From Apostichopus japonicus (taxonomy: Eukaryota > Echinodermata > Holothuroidea > Aspidochirotida > Stichopodidae): a stretch of DNA of 64,000 bases. The position numbers and the translations under genes are program-made. Position 1 is the first letter of the stretch. Each line of letters opens with the position of its first letter. The DNA lies in the NCBI RefSeq assembly GCF_037975245.1, contig NC_092568.1:36022001-36086000 (forward strand). Reading direction: 5' to 3'. Below, one piece after another: positions 13,670 to 25,300 of the stretch. Below the pieces are notes generated by a model. It saw only the letters and a list, made by a program, of their open reading frames with translations, did no database searches and was not told the DNA's origin.

Positions 13670-16600
13670 ATGGATGAATGTGTTTGCCATTCTCGAGCAA
13701 ATAGTACTGAAAAATTGACAAAATTTTCCGAAAAAAGCTGGAACACCTTTAGAACCTGCGCGAAGCAGTGGAGAGATATCGGCCATACTAGATTCAGCCT
13801 TATTGCCCTTCAATCGGAGAGTATTTGGACAGGGAATCGAGAGTACGATTCGTTTCGTTATCACAGAGGTTGCTACCAGGACTTCACCAATAAAACGAAC
13901 ATCAGTAAAGCAAGGAAATCTCATGATACTACTTCGGAAGGTGATTTTTATTAATATGATTCCTAAATTCCATCCCCGTACACATATCCAATCAATTTTT
14001 AAATCATAATTTTTCCCGTGAGAATCTTTTGACTTACTCTTTTCGAGGCCTGTAGTGATAGGCTTAGGCTCGTATTCGTAACGTGCATATCTATAGACCT
14101 AGTGATATTTAACGTAACGAGTGCCTCGAGCATTTGTAAGCCTAACGTTGGGGCATACCGTATACGCCTGGCCTGTCGTTACTAATTTAGCTCATATTTT
14201 GAATCCGAACATCAGCTTTTTAGTGCAAGATAGCTTCCTTTTTTTTTAACTTTACATTTTGTTCTTCCTGACTGTGTAGGCCTACCGCTTCTTGTGTTTA
14301 TAAACATTTTCATTACAATGAAATTCAAGAGAGATGGGGTTGGGTGGACCATTGAGGTGTAGGATAATGATGTGCGTAGGCTATGTACTATCCTGTGTTG
14401 TCTTGTATCCCCATCTAGCCATTGGTTATCCAAAACTTATCTTTGCCTATGAGCTGCACCAGACCCTGGATTATGCACATGTCCTCTCTCTCACTCGATC
14501 CTTACAATATGACACAGTGCTACTATGATTATATTTTTTGCTAGTCAACAACAATACAGTATGTGTAGTTAAGTCAGCTCTCCCAGATGTGTAGCCGATA
14601 TCCTCATAACCAAGGCTTCAGTTATTCAATTTCTATATATTCTATGATTATGGTTAGCATTCTGGCCCAGGTATATCTTGTTGTCCTTAGCGGAGGCTAC
14701 AACGGCGGCTTCAATGAAACTATATCTATGATATTTGAATTTAGGCCTATTCTTTGTCCATTATATCATATATTTTATCAGCGACAGCAGTTTCTTTACC
14801 ATATTTGGCAGGCATACATGCAAATATTAGTGTTGAAATTATTTACTTTCATTCATCCTTTTTTTTAATTGGTCATTCTGATTATAAATTTTAACCACCA
14901 TCTGTCATATGGGTAAAAGTTTTCCTTGATATTATTTGTTGAGTGCAATGATGATAACATCTCCTATAACTATACTTTTGTGACTGCTAGTAGGTTCGGT
15001 GGGTGGGTGGTAATTCATGTTTGTGTTAGATGGATGAAGAAGAGAAATTCCATGTTGATGCTCTGGTAGTCTAAACAGTAAACACATAGATATACTGTAG
15101 TATTATAGTACTTGAAAACTTGCACTATTTTTAACATAGCCTCTGCATAACCATGGTTTTCTAAAGGAAAGGCATTATTTAATTCTGTAACTATATATGT
15201 ATAGTTGAGCGTTCCTAAGTATTTGTTCCTATTTTGGTATTTTTCAGAAGAAACAACTGATGCTCCACCGCCTACCAAGAGGCAACGACGTTCATTCTCC
15301 CAACCCAGCCAAGCATCTGCGACCAGAATACTACCACGTGAATGTATTTTTCATCTGGTATCAACGTCAAAACTATGTGGCAAAAGCGGTCACAAATTTA
15401 TCAGAGACAGGAAAACTGGCAGCAGAAAACAAGAAAAACTTGTCCAATGCTTAACTTTGGATGCAGAAAGACGATTGAAGTCAGCAGCTCTGCAGAGCAA
15501 TGATGAAAAGTTATTGTTCCAAATAAGAGATAAAGATTTGATTGCTGTTGAAGTTTGCTACCACAGAAACTGTTATTCTTCATATGTTAGAACACATGGA
15601 AATGTTGATAGAACTAACCAGCAATCAGCAGAAAATCAAGAAACTGATGCTGAAGCTTTTGAGGATCTTGCTCTTTATGTGGAAGGAACAGTCATAGTGA
15701 AGGGGGAAGTTTTGAAAATTTCAAAACTTATGGAACAATACATGGGCTTTGTTCATGCTAAAGGTGGAAGCAATGCACAATTCAGGACAGAAAAACTGAA
15801 AAAAAAACTGCTTGCAAGGTTTGGGCCTAAAATCACATTCTGGCGCCCCAAAAAAAGAAACAGATGTGAGTTGATTTACTCAGACTTTCTTCCAAAGGGA
15901 GCTCTGCTTGAAAAAAATGTGGATTCAAGTTCAATGAGCGAAGGTTCAGATTGTACTGGAATGAATACAACAAATCCAGGTCAAAGTATACAAGTACAGG
16001 AGACAAGAGATCTCTACCACGCTGCTCAAATTTTACGGAGGAGTATGATGGATATTGGTGATGGACTGCAGTGGCCACCAACAAGCAACCAGTTGAATAG
16101 CTCTGATGTAGATAAAATCATTCCTTTGCAACTCCATAACTTTCTTGCTTTATTGATTTCACCAGACTGTGAAGAGTTGATGTTTGAAGATAAGGAGAAG
16201 GTCAGGCTGCCTAAGGACATGATGGTTCGGGTAGAATCTATCTCTCAAGACATACTCTTTGCCCACTATCGAGGAAGAGTTGCCACTCCCAAACATGTTG
16301 CACTTGGAGTCAGCATTCGACATCTGAGCAAAAACGTCCAAATTTTGGGAATGATGAACAGGTTTGGGCATTCTGTTTCACTAAGCTACTTGCAGGAGCT
16401 TGATACTGCCATTGCGAATGAAGTAGTGAAGAAAAACAGTGTTCTGCCAGAAAACATTATGCCTTCTCAATATACCACTTTAGTTTTTGACAATATAGAC
16501 CTGATGGAGGAAACACTGTCTGGAAAGGGCACCACTCATAACACCAATGGAATTGTTATTCAGAGGAATGCAGTAAGAGAGATAGAGGCCCATACCACCC

Positions 16601-19600
16601 CAGAAGTTAAACGAACAAGAGAACGTTCTTTTGCAAGCCCTATCCAGCCACTTCCACAGTACTTCCAAACTAAAAGGGAAGGACCAGGGGAATTTCAGTT
16701 GGATTCCTCATTGTTGACTGAAGACAAGTCGCCAGGTAGCGGTGCCCTTTCGTTAGATTTTGCTTGGCTGCTTCTTCGTTCCTACTCCTTAAACGATGCA
16801 ACAATGCAAGAGTTGCATGAAGTGTCTACTGCTACAACAACAGATTATTCATTAGACATGCCCTCGACAAGTCAAGAAATGTCTGTGACCGGGCCAGCAG
16901 CAACAAGGCAGACTGCACAACAGACAGTACCTGGTTGGTCTGCCTTTAATTCAATGCAGACAGAAGATGTTCCCAAAATCAGCAGAATTGGTTACTTGCC
17001 AGTAATTCCAGCTAGTCCCACTGAGATGTCAACTGTATACTCCTTGCTTGTAAAATCGTTGGAAATTTGCTCAAAGCTAGATCAAGAAGAGGTAGTTGTT
17101 GTGCTCGATGAGGCAATATACTGTAAAGCACAGCAGGTTCTTTGGAAAGAGAAGGAGAAATTTAGCAAGATTGTCTTACGACTGGGAGCTTTCCACACAA
17201 CCTGTGTTATGCTGGCAGTGATAGGGAAAAGATTCAGGGATGCAGGCTTGGAAGACATACTGATTGAATCGGGCATTCTTGCTTCTGGCTCGATGAATGG
17301 TGTGATGAATGGAAAGCACTACAACAGAGCAACCCGAATCTTCAAGATCGTTTACGAAGCTCTTCATCGTTTACGCTGGCAGTCATTTTTGGAGACACAG
17401 GACATGGTCGCACATGCAGAAATTAAGGACAAAGTTGTCGGTCAACTTAAACTCATCGGAAGTGATGCTAAAAAGCTTCAAAGGTACCTGACAAATGAAG
17501 ACTTTCAGAAACTTCAGGACATGTACACTGAATTCTGCCTGGGTCATCAATCTGAGATGTTTTCTTTCTGGTCATCTTTCCTGGACATGATGCAAGATGT
17601 GCTGAATTTTATCAGAGCAACAAGAACAGGCAATTTTAAGTTACACCTTGCTGCAATTCGATCTATGTTGCCTTGGATGTGTGCATATGACAGGCACAAT
17701 TATATGAGGTATTGCTCAGTTTACTGGTTAGAGATGATGGTTTTACCAAACACCTATCCCAGTGTTAGCCAGCAGCTACATTCAGGCGAGTTCGTTGTTC
17801 AACGCTCGAGAAACAACAAGTTTGGACAGGTGGCCTGTGACATGGCCATTGAGCAGACCTTCAATAAAGATACCAAGTCTCCAGGTGGAATTATTGGGTT
17901 TAGTCTTAAGAGTGGTGCTGTGGCAAAGTGGATACTGTCATCCCCAGAGAGAGCTGCAACTGTGGCCAAATGCAGAGAACTGGCAGGACTAAATGACAGC
18001 TCTGTCTGGCATCATAAGGACCAAAGTCGACTTCAGAGGGATGAGGAAGATGTCTTAAGAGTGATGGATACCGTTGAAGGTTTTGCAAATCCGTTCACTG
18101 AAGATTGCGACCAGCTAATGCATCTCACAGCAGGATATGTCCCTCCTCCTGAAGTTCATTCTGATTTGTTGAGTGCAAAAGCCATTGGTGAGGAAAGGTT
18201 TTTAAAATTTGTGAATGATAGGCTCTTGACAAACAACACAGACTTTTATTCCACACTGAAGCTTTCGAAATTGAAAACTTTCAACAGCATAAAGAAAGTG
18301 GTAAAAGTCTCTCCCACAGTTAATGTTCAGGAAGATCGAAATCTCTTCAGCTCGATATTGGTGATCAATAACAATCTCCAACGGAAAGTCGATCTTCAGG
18401 ATATGTTCACCTACACTCTTGGAACCTATCCATATTCCCTCGCCACACCTGGAGGATGTTTGGTCAAGACTTGCAAGTCAAAACTTCTCCAACTCCTAGA
18501 AAAGGACCATGCACCAATGGAAGTCAAAAGGGTAGCTGAACAGAATCCTGCTTGGATATTTGATGCAATGGCTGTGTTACAGCAACTTGTTAATTGTGAT
18601 GCTTCTACATTTGGTGAATTTGCAGAGAAAGTCCTAAGCATGCTTTTAACAGTCACAAGATCTTCAAGATGCAAAAGGGTGGATTTTGTTCCAGATAGAT
18701 ATCTACCATTGAGCATCAAAACTGCTGAGCGACAAAGTAGGGCTTCTTCAGGAGACATGCGAGTTAAAGTCATGTCAGCCGCACAGAAAAAACCAATGCA
18801 GTGGAAGAAATATCTTGCAAATGGCCAAAACAAGAGTGAACTTATCCAATTTCTGTTTGATGAATGGAGGAAACCACACTTTGCAAGAAAGCTACAAGGT
18901 ATAAAATTGGTTGTTGCTCATGGAGAAAAGTGTCACTCTTTAACAAGTGATGGGACTCAAATATCATCGGTGGAGATTCCAGAATTGTTCTGTAACCATG
19001 AAGAAGCAGACACACGGATGTTTTTACATGCTGAACACGCTGCAAAAGACCATCCAGCTGTTGTTATAAGAAGTCCAGATACAGATGTTGCAGTCTTGGG
19101 TGTGACTCATTATCAGTCTATCCAATCTTGTTTGTACTTTGACACTGGCACTAAGAACAAGAGAAGAATTATTGACATTGGAAGCATATCAACATCGTTA
19201 GGCATAGATAAGGCAAGAGGCTTGCTTGGATTGCATGCATTTACCGGCTGTGACTCTGTTAGTTCATTTTACGGTAAAGGGAAAGCAAAGAGCCTATCCA
19301 GTTTCCTAAATGATGATGGTGCTGTTAGTGCCATGAATCAGCTTGGATCCCATGCAGTAGTAACTGAATCTCTGCTCATTGAGTGTGAAACTTTTGTTTG
19401 TAAGCTGTACGGTTCTGAAACAACAACATCAGTGAATCAGCTTAGACATGAGAATTTTACAAGAACTCAAGTGAAAAGCTCGCGCCTACCACCAAACAAG
19501 GATTCTTTGTCTTTACACATCAAGAGGGCAAATTATCAGGCATATATCTGGAGAAATGCTCTAAAAGCATTCCCTGAACTCCCTACCCCTATTGGACAGG

Positions 19601-19860
19601 GCTGGAAAATGGACGGGACTGGAATTGTAATTGCTTGGATGACATTACCTCCAGCTCCAAAGGCAATAATGGAACTTTTAAGCTGTCGTTGCAAAAAGAA
19701 CTGCTCTACAAATGTTTGCCAATGCAAAAAAAATTCACTCAACTGCACAGAAGCTTGCACATGCAAGACATGTACCAATAGGGGAGATGCTGCTTCTGCT
19801 GGTTACAACGATGATGCTAATGATTATGGAGACAGTGATGAAGAAGAGATCTTAGAATAG
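13670..19860 (+). CDS. Two-exon transposase-like protein, 1,627 aa (exons 13670-13940, 15248-19860)
   Basis: Predicted nuclear transposase of the surrounding element. Exon 1 (90 codons plus one base) ends at GAAG|GTGATT. Exon 2 follows a pyrimidine-rich TTTTTCAG; the split codon GAA restores frame and 4,884 nt encode 1,627 aa plus stop. The ATG at 13670 starts MDECVCHS. Seen in order: Cys/His module 1 (C4, C6, C30, then YHRGCY at 64-69); basic NLS-like KRQRR at 101-105; module 2 (C123, C134, H139, YHRNCY at 195-200); candidate catalytic DNID (D505), VVLDEAIY (D711) and LIESG (E764), separated by a Ser/Thr/Gln-rich stretch; an XPG/PIN-like region about 1230-1450 with VDFVPDRY (D1240), HEEADTR (1341), SPDTDV (1366) and HAFTGCD (1420-1426); a CXC domain with nine cysteines at 1570-1599; and an acidic tail. 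The catalytic assignment is inferred, not proved. No stop or frameshift was found. Confidence 0.9.
13941..15247 (+). other. Intron of the transposase gene
   Basis: This 1,307-bp phase-1 intron separates the N-terminal Cys/His exon from the large exon. Its donor is GTGATT, weaker than the GTRAGT consensus. Its acceptor is TTTTTCAG, preceded by a T-rich tract. Skipping the intron would lose the first YHRxCY module; reading through it stops after four codons. The short open frames inside it resemble nothing I know. Confidence 0.8.
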
Positions 19861-22158
19861 AATTTCAACTTAATGGTAGTCTGCACTGGCCCCAAATTAT
19901 AGCATGCTTAAATCGCTAGCAGTTTTGAAAAAATGACTTTCCTTGAGGTTTTTACTTTCCAACATGTTTTCAAACATTCTTATTCTAAATTCATATTTAT
20001 ATATCTGGCATATTTGGGGCCAGTGCAGCATTCCTTTAAAAGAATAGTCCAGGTCAAAATCTCATTTTGATATGTTAAAGAGGAACATAATCTAATCATT
20101 CTAGTTGACATTTAACTCCTATGTACCTTTTTTGAGATATTGACAGTTGAAGTTGCCACCTTTCGTACCATGATTAAACTTGGAACAAACAGGTGAGCTG
20201 TCATAGTTACACACTTAGTTACAAATAATGTTTTGTTTTTCTTTATTTTTCAGTCTATTGATTTCACCTTGGATTTGGTTACTAGTTTGTCTAAAGGGGA
20301 TTTGAAGTTTATAAATTACCAATACCAATGGTACATTTATTTTATGGATCCATCCAATTGTGGAAAATTAAAAAATTAAAGGTACATTTTAAAGGAAAAC
20401 AATTGTACAATAGGGTGTCTTGCTGATGTGCAAACATGTTGTCACTTATGGTGTTTCCTTATATGATAATAAGTTGTTCTGCTGATAAATCATGTTTTTG
20501 AAAGATAGATTTCAAACTTAAGTATAATTTATCAATGCAATTTAACCATTTTTTTTGTAATAGCAGGATCAAAGTTTGTCAAGTTCCAAGCAATGGCACA
20601 CTTGTTGTGACTGATTTAATTACCAAATCAACCTGTTTTTCTCCTCATTTTTGAAATATGCCCTGGATGCTGCTACAAACACATGCCTCAATTTGTATGT
20701 TATATATGTGTTCTTTTTGTATGTACACCTTGACGTTTTCCAGAATGTGTATGGGGGGGGGGGTGGCAGGGGTAGAAACAACAAATTGAAGTGATGAAAT
20801 ACAGATCCAAAACGTTAATCATCATTAAATTGTTACCCAAGTTTCAATGCCTTTTTAAAAGTTGTATGTGGATGAATGGATGATAGGCTACTGTTGACCA
20901 AATTTTTATTTTTGATATCATAAAATCATTATATTTGACAATTCCAAGGGGGTTAACTTGTACAATAGGGTGTCTTGCTGATGTGCAAACATGTCACTTA
21001 TGGTGTTTCCTTATATGATAATAAGTTGTTCTGCTGATAAATCATGTTTTGAAAGATAGATTTTAAACTTAAGTATAATTTATCAATGCATTTTACCCCT
21101 TTTTTGTAATAGCAGGATCAAGGTATGTCACATTCCTCAAGTTGAGACAACTTATGGGTAAAATTGATGATTTTTTATTTCAAGCAATGGCTCAAGATGT
21201 CCAATAACACTTGTCATGACTGATTTAATTACCAAATGAACCTGTTTTTCTCCTCATGTTTGAAATATGCCCTTGATGCTGCTACAAACACATGCTTCAA
21301 TTTGTTATAAATGTGTTCTTTTTGTATATGCACCTTGACGTTTTCCAGAAAGTGTATGTGTTTTTTTTGGGGGGGGGGGTGGCAGGGGTAGAAACAAATT
21401 AGAGTGATGAAATACAGATCCAAAATGTTAATCGTCATTAAATTGTGACCCAAGTTTCAATGCCTTTTTTAAAATTTGTATGTGGATGATAGGCTACTGT
21501 TGACGAATTTTTTGTATCTCATAAAATCAATATATTTAACAATTCCCAGGGGGTTCTGACCGGCTGACCCCCTTTGGATCTTCTGTTGCATGATGCATTT
21601 ATATTTAAAAAGGAATGAGCTCAATAAGTGAACTATTGAGCCAATGTATTTAATTACTTAACATCACTCAGTATTCCCCTCACAGATTAAGTTAAACTTA
21701 CAAGAAACTACATGAAAAACATTTTTGTACATAACATAGCACAAGTCCTTTTGGTGGCATCTGTTAATATGCAACACAGCTCATTTCTTAACAATTTTCC
21801 TTCTTTGCAAAACTATTTTGTTATATTTCATATCATGTAATATATTTCATTTCAGGTCAAGGCGGTGGATGAATGGTTTGTTTTTCCAAAAAAATAACTG
21901 CACTTGTATTCAAAATATCAACAAATATTAATGTATTTCCAACAGTTAAGTATCCCTTGAGGTCATGACTTTGACCTTTGACCTTCGACCTTTTCACTTT
22001 ATGTCCATGTTTTGGTCATTTGTATATTTCATTCGTATATTTCATTGTCTGCAGTTATCATTGACATTGCCTGAATTTTTATTTTTCAGCAAAAAATAAA
22101 TAGCAGAACTACTATATGGCGTTACAGTGTGTGAATTTTCCCCCTCAAAATCCTTCGA
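19861..22158 (+). other. Transposon 3' non-coding region
   Basis: Sequence from the transposase stop codon to the right inverted repeat. Apart from the 555-bp duplication it is AT-rich and non-coding. A TTCTTTATTTTTCAG acceptor-like string at about 20239-20253 could serve a 3' UTR intron, but I found no partner that would settle this. Confidence 0.5.
20405..21555. repeat. 555-bp tandem duplication in transposon 3' region
   Basis: Two direct copies (about 20405-20959 and 20960-21555) both begin GTACAATAGGGTGTCTTGCT and both end near AATTCC followed by a G-rich AGGGGGTT. Each contains its own poly-G tract followed by GTGGCAGGGG. The copies differ by small indels and one longer insertion (about 21125-21180). 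The block lies outside the coding region, between the stop codon and the right inverted repeat, and carries no convincing reading frame. Confidence 0.85.
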
Positions 22159-22312
22159 TTTCTCAAAGAGTAACTCGCTTTTCACTGGACAACAAGTGAA
22201 AATATATTGTTCAGGTGTTCCTCAACCATACCCAACCATCAAACCTTAGTGACTAAAGAATGCAACGGATGTCAATTTTTAAGCATATATTTGGGGTTCG
22301 GCCCACTGACTA
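22159..22312 (-). repeat. Right terminal inverted repeat of the transposon
   Basis: The reverse complement begins TAGTCAGTGGGCCGA and carries the same ordered islands as the left end (CGTTGCA, GTCACTAAGGTTTGA, ACTTGTTGTCCAG, CGAGTTACT), over about 154 bp. A candidate polyadenylation signal AATAAA for the transposase transcript lies just inside it at 22095-22100. Confidence 0.88.
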
Positions 22313-25300
22313 ATGACTTCAAAATGAAATCAGTACCCAACACACTATACTATATACTGTATATACTGTACTGTATGTACTGTACTGTATATACTAAGAA
22401 TAGGCCTTATGTAAGGTGTGCTATTTTTTCGTGTGAAATATGAAATAAAATATTGGAAAATTTGAATTCAAAGACTTGCTTTCAATACAAAACACATGTA
22501 TATTTAAGCTCAGACAAAGACATTAACTTGAGTTGTCACTTCAAATTAACACATACCATGACTTCAAAATGAAATCAGTACCCAACACACTATACTATAT
22601 ACTGTATATACTGTACTGTATGTACTGTACTGTATATACTAAGAATAGGCCTTATGTAAGGTGTGCTATTTTTTCGTGTGAAATATGAAATAAAATATTG
22701 GAAAATTTTAATTCAAAGATTTGCTTTCAATACAAAACACATGTATATTTAAGCCCAGACAAAGACATTAACTTGAGTTGTCACTTCAAATTAACACATA
22801 CCATAACTTCAAAATGAAATCAGTACCCAACACACTATACTATATACTGTATATACTGTACTGTATGTACTGTACTGTATATACTAAGAATAGGCCTAAT
22901 GTAAGGTCAGCTAGTTTTTTCTGTGAAATATGAAGTGAAAATTGGAAAATTTGAATTCAAAGACTTGCTTTCAATACAAAACACATGTATATTTAAGCTC
23001 AGACAAAGACATTAACTTGAGTTGTCACTTGAAATTAACACATACCATGACTTCAAAATGAAATCAGTACCCAACACACTATACTATATACTGTATATAC
23101 TGTACTGTATGTACTGTACTGTATATACTAAGAATAGGCCTTACGTAAGGTCTGCTAGTTTTTTTCTGTGAAATATGAAGTGAAAATTTGAAAATTTTAA
23201 TTCAAAGAATTGCTTTCAATACAAAAGACATGTATATTTAAGCCCAGACAAAGACATTAACTTGAGTTGTCACTTGAAATTATCACATACCATGACTTCA
23301 AAATGAAATCAGTACCCAACACACTATACTATATACTGTATATACTGTACTGTATGTACTGTACTGTATATACTAAGAATAGGCCTTATGTAAGGTGTGC
23401 TATTTTTTCGTGTGAAATATGAAATAAAATATTGGAAAATTTGAATTCAAAGACTTGCTTTCAATACAAAACACATGTATATTTAAGCTCAGACAAAGAC
23501 ATTAACTTGAGTTGTCACTTCAAATTAACACATACCATGACTTCAAAATGAAATCAGTACCCAACACACTATACTATATACTGTATATACTGTACTGTAT
23601 GTACTGTACTGTATATACTAAGAATAGGCCTTATGTAAGGTGTGCTATTTTTTCGTGTGAAATATGAAATAAAATATTGGAAAATTTGAATTCAAAGACT
23701 TGCTTTCAATACAAAACACATGTATATTTAAGCCCAGACATGAACATTAACTTGAGTTGTCACTTCATATTAACACATACCATGACTTCAAAATGAAATC
23801 AGTACCCAACACACTATACTATATACTGTATATACTGTACTGTATGTACTGTACTGTATATACTAAGAATAGGCCTAATGTAAGGTCAGCTAGTTTTTTT
23901 CTGTGAAATATGAAGTGAAAATTGGAAAATTTGAATTCAAAGACTTGCTTTCAATACAAAACACATGTATATTTAAGCTCAGACAAAGACATTAACTTGA
24001 GTTGTCACTTGAAATTATCACATACCATGACTTCAAAATGAAATCAGTACCCAACACACTATACTATATACTGTATATACTGTACTGTATGTACTGTACT
24101 GTATATACTAAGAATAGGCCTAATGTAAGGTCTGCTAGTTTTTTCTGTGAAATATGAAGTGAAAATTTGAAAATTTTAATTCAAAGACTTGCTTTCAATA
24201 CAAAACACATGTATATTTAAGCTCAGACAAAGACATTAACTTGAGTTGTCACTTGAAATTAACACATACCATGACTTCAAAATGAAATCAGTACCCAACA
24301 CACTATACTATATACTGTATATACTGTACTGTATGTACTGTACTGTATATACTAAGAATAGGCCTAATGTAAGGTCAGCTAGTTTTTTTTCTGTGAAATA
24401 TGAAGTGAAAATTGGAAAATTTGAATTCAAAGACTTGCTTTCAATACAAAACACATGTATATTTAAGCTCAGACAAAGACATTAACTTGAGTTGTCACTT
24501 GAAATTATCACATACCATGACTTCAAAATGAAATCAGTACCCAACACACTATACTATATACTGTATATACTGTACTGTATGTACTGTACTGTATATACTA
24601 AGAATAGGCCTAATGTAAGGTCAGCTAGTTTTTTCTGTGACATATGAAGTGAAAATTTGAAAATTTGAATTCAAAGACTTGCTTTCAATACAAAACACAT
24701 GTATAGTTAAGCTCAGACAAAGACATTAACTTGAGTTGTCACTTCAAATTAACACATACCATGACTTCAAAATGAAATCAGTACCCAACACACTATACTA
24801 TATACTGTATATACTGTACTGTATGTACTGTACTGTATATACTAAGAATAGGCCTTATGTAAGGTCTGCTAGTTTTTTTCTGTGAAATATGAAGTGAAAA
24901 TTTGAAAATTTTAATTCAAAGAATTGCTTTCAATACAAAACACATGTATATTTAAGCCCAGACATAGACATTAACTTGAGTTGTCACTTCAAATTAACAC
25001 ATACCATGACTTCAAAATGAAATCAGTACCCAACACACTATACTATATACTGTATATACTGTACTGTATGTACTGTACTGTATATATTAAAAATAGGCCT
25101 TATGTAAGGTGTGCTATTTTTTCGTGTGAAATATGAAATAAAATATTGGAAAATTTGAATTCAAAGACTTGCTTTCAATACAAAACACATGTATATTTAA
25201 GCTCAGACAAAGACATTAACTTGAGTTGTCACTTGAAATTATCACATACCATGACTTCAAAATGAAATCAGTACCCAACACACTATACTATATACTGTAT

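Larger units (their letters stand above)
13322..22312 (+). mobile_element. Complete TIR DNA transposon, Academ-like, inserted in satellite
   Basis: This 8,991-bp element interrupts a satellite monomer. Undisturbed monomers read CATACCATGACTTCAAAA. Here CATACCATG is followed by TAGTCAGTGGGCCGA, and the far end reads CCCACTGACTA followed by ATGACTTC, so the 3-bp word ATG is duplicated (13319-13321 and 22313-22315). The termini are inverted repeats. Inside lie one two-exon gene on the plus strand, a 1.3-kb intron and about 2.4 kb of 3' sequence with a 555-bp tandem duplication. From memory of the families, a 3-bp duplication plus a transposase carrying an XPG-like nuclease points to Academ. CACTA, Harbinger and Zator also make 3-bp duplications, but the protein does not look like theirs. 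The boundaries are near certain; the superfamily name is an inference. Confidence 0.93.

Noticed and set aside
13322-22312. Alternative reading of the transposon with a TA duplication and ends GTCAGTGG
   Set aside because: The empty site in neighbouring monomers is CATACCATGACTTC; removing an element with TA duplication would leave an extra TA not seen there. Only ATG fits.
24246-24485. Open frames MKSVPNTLYYILYIL-like recurring in the satellite
   Set aside because: They simply translate the satellite core, recur in many monomers, and are broken by the 5-bp length variants; no selection for a protein is evident.
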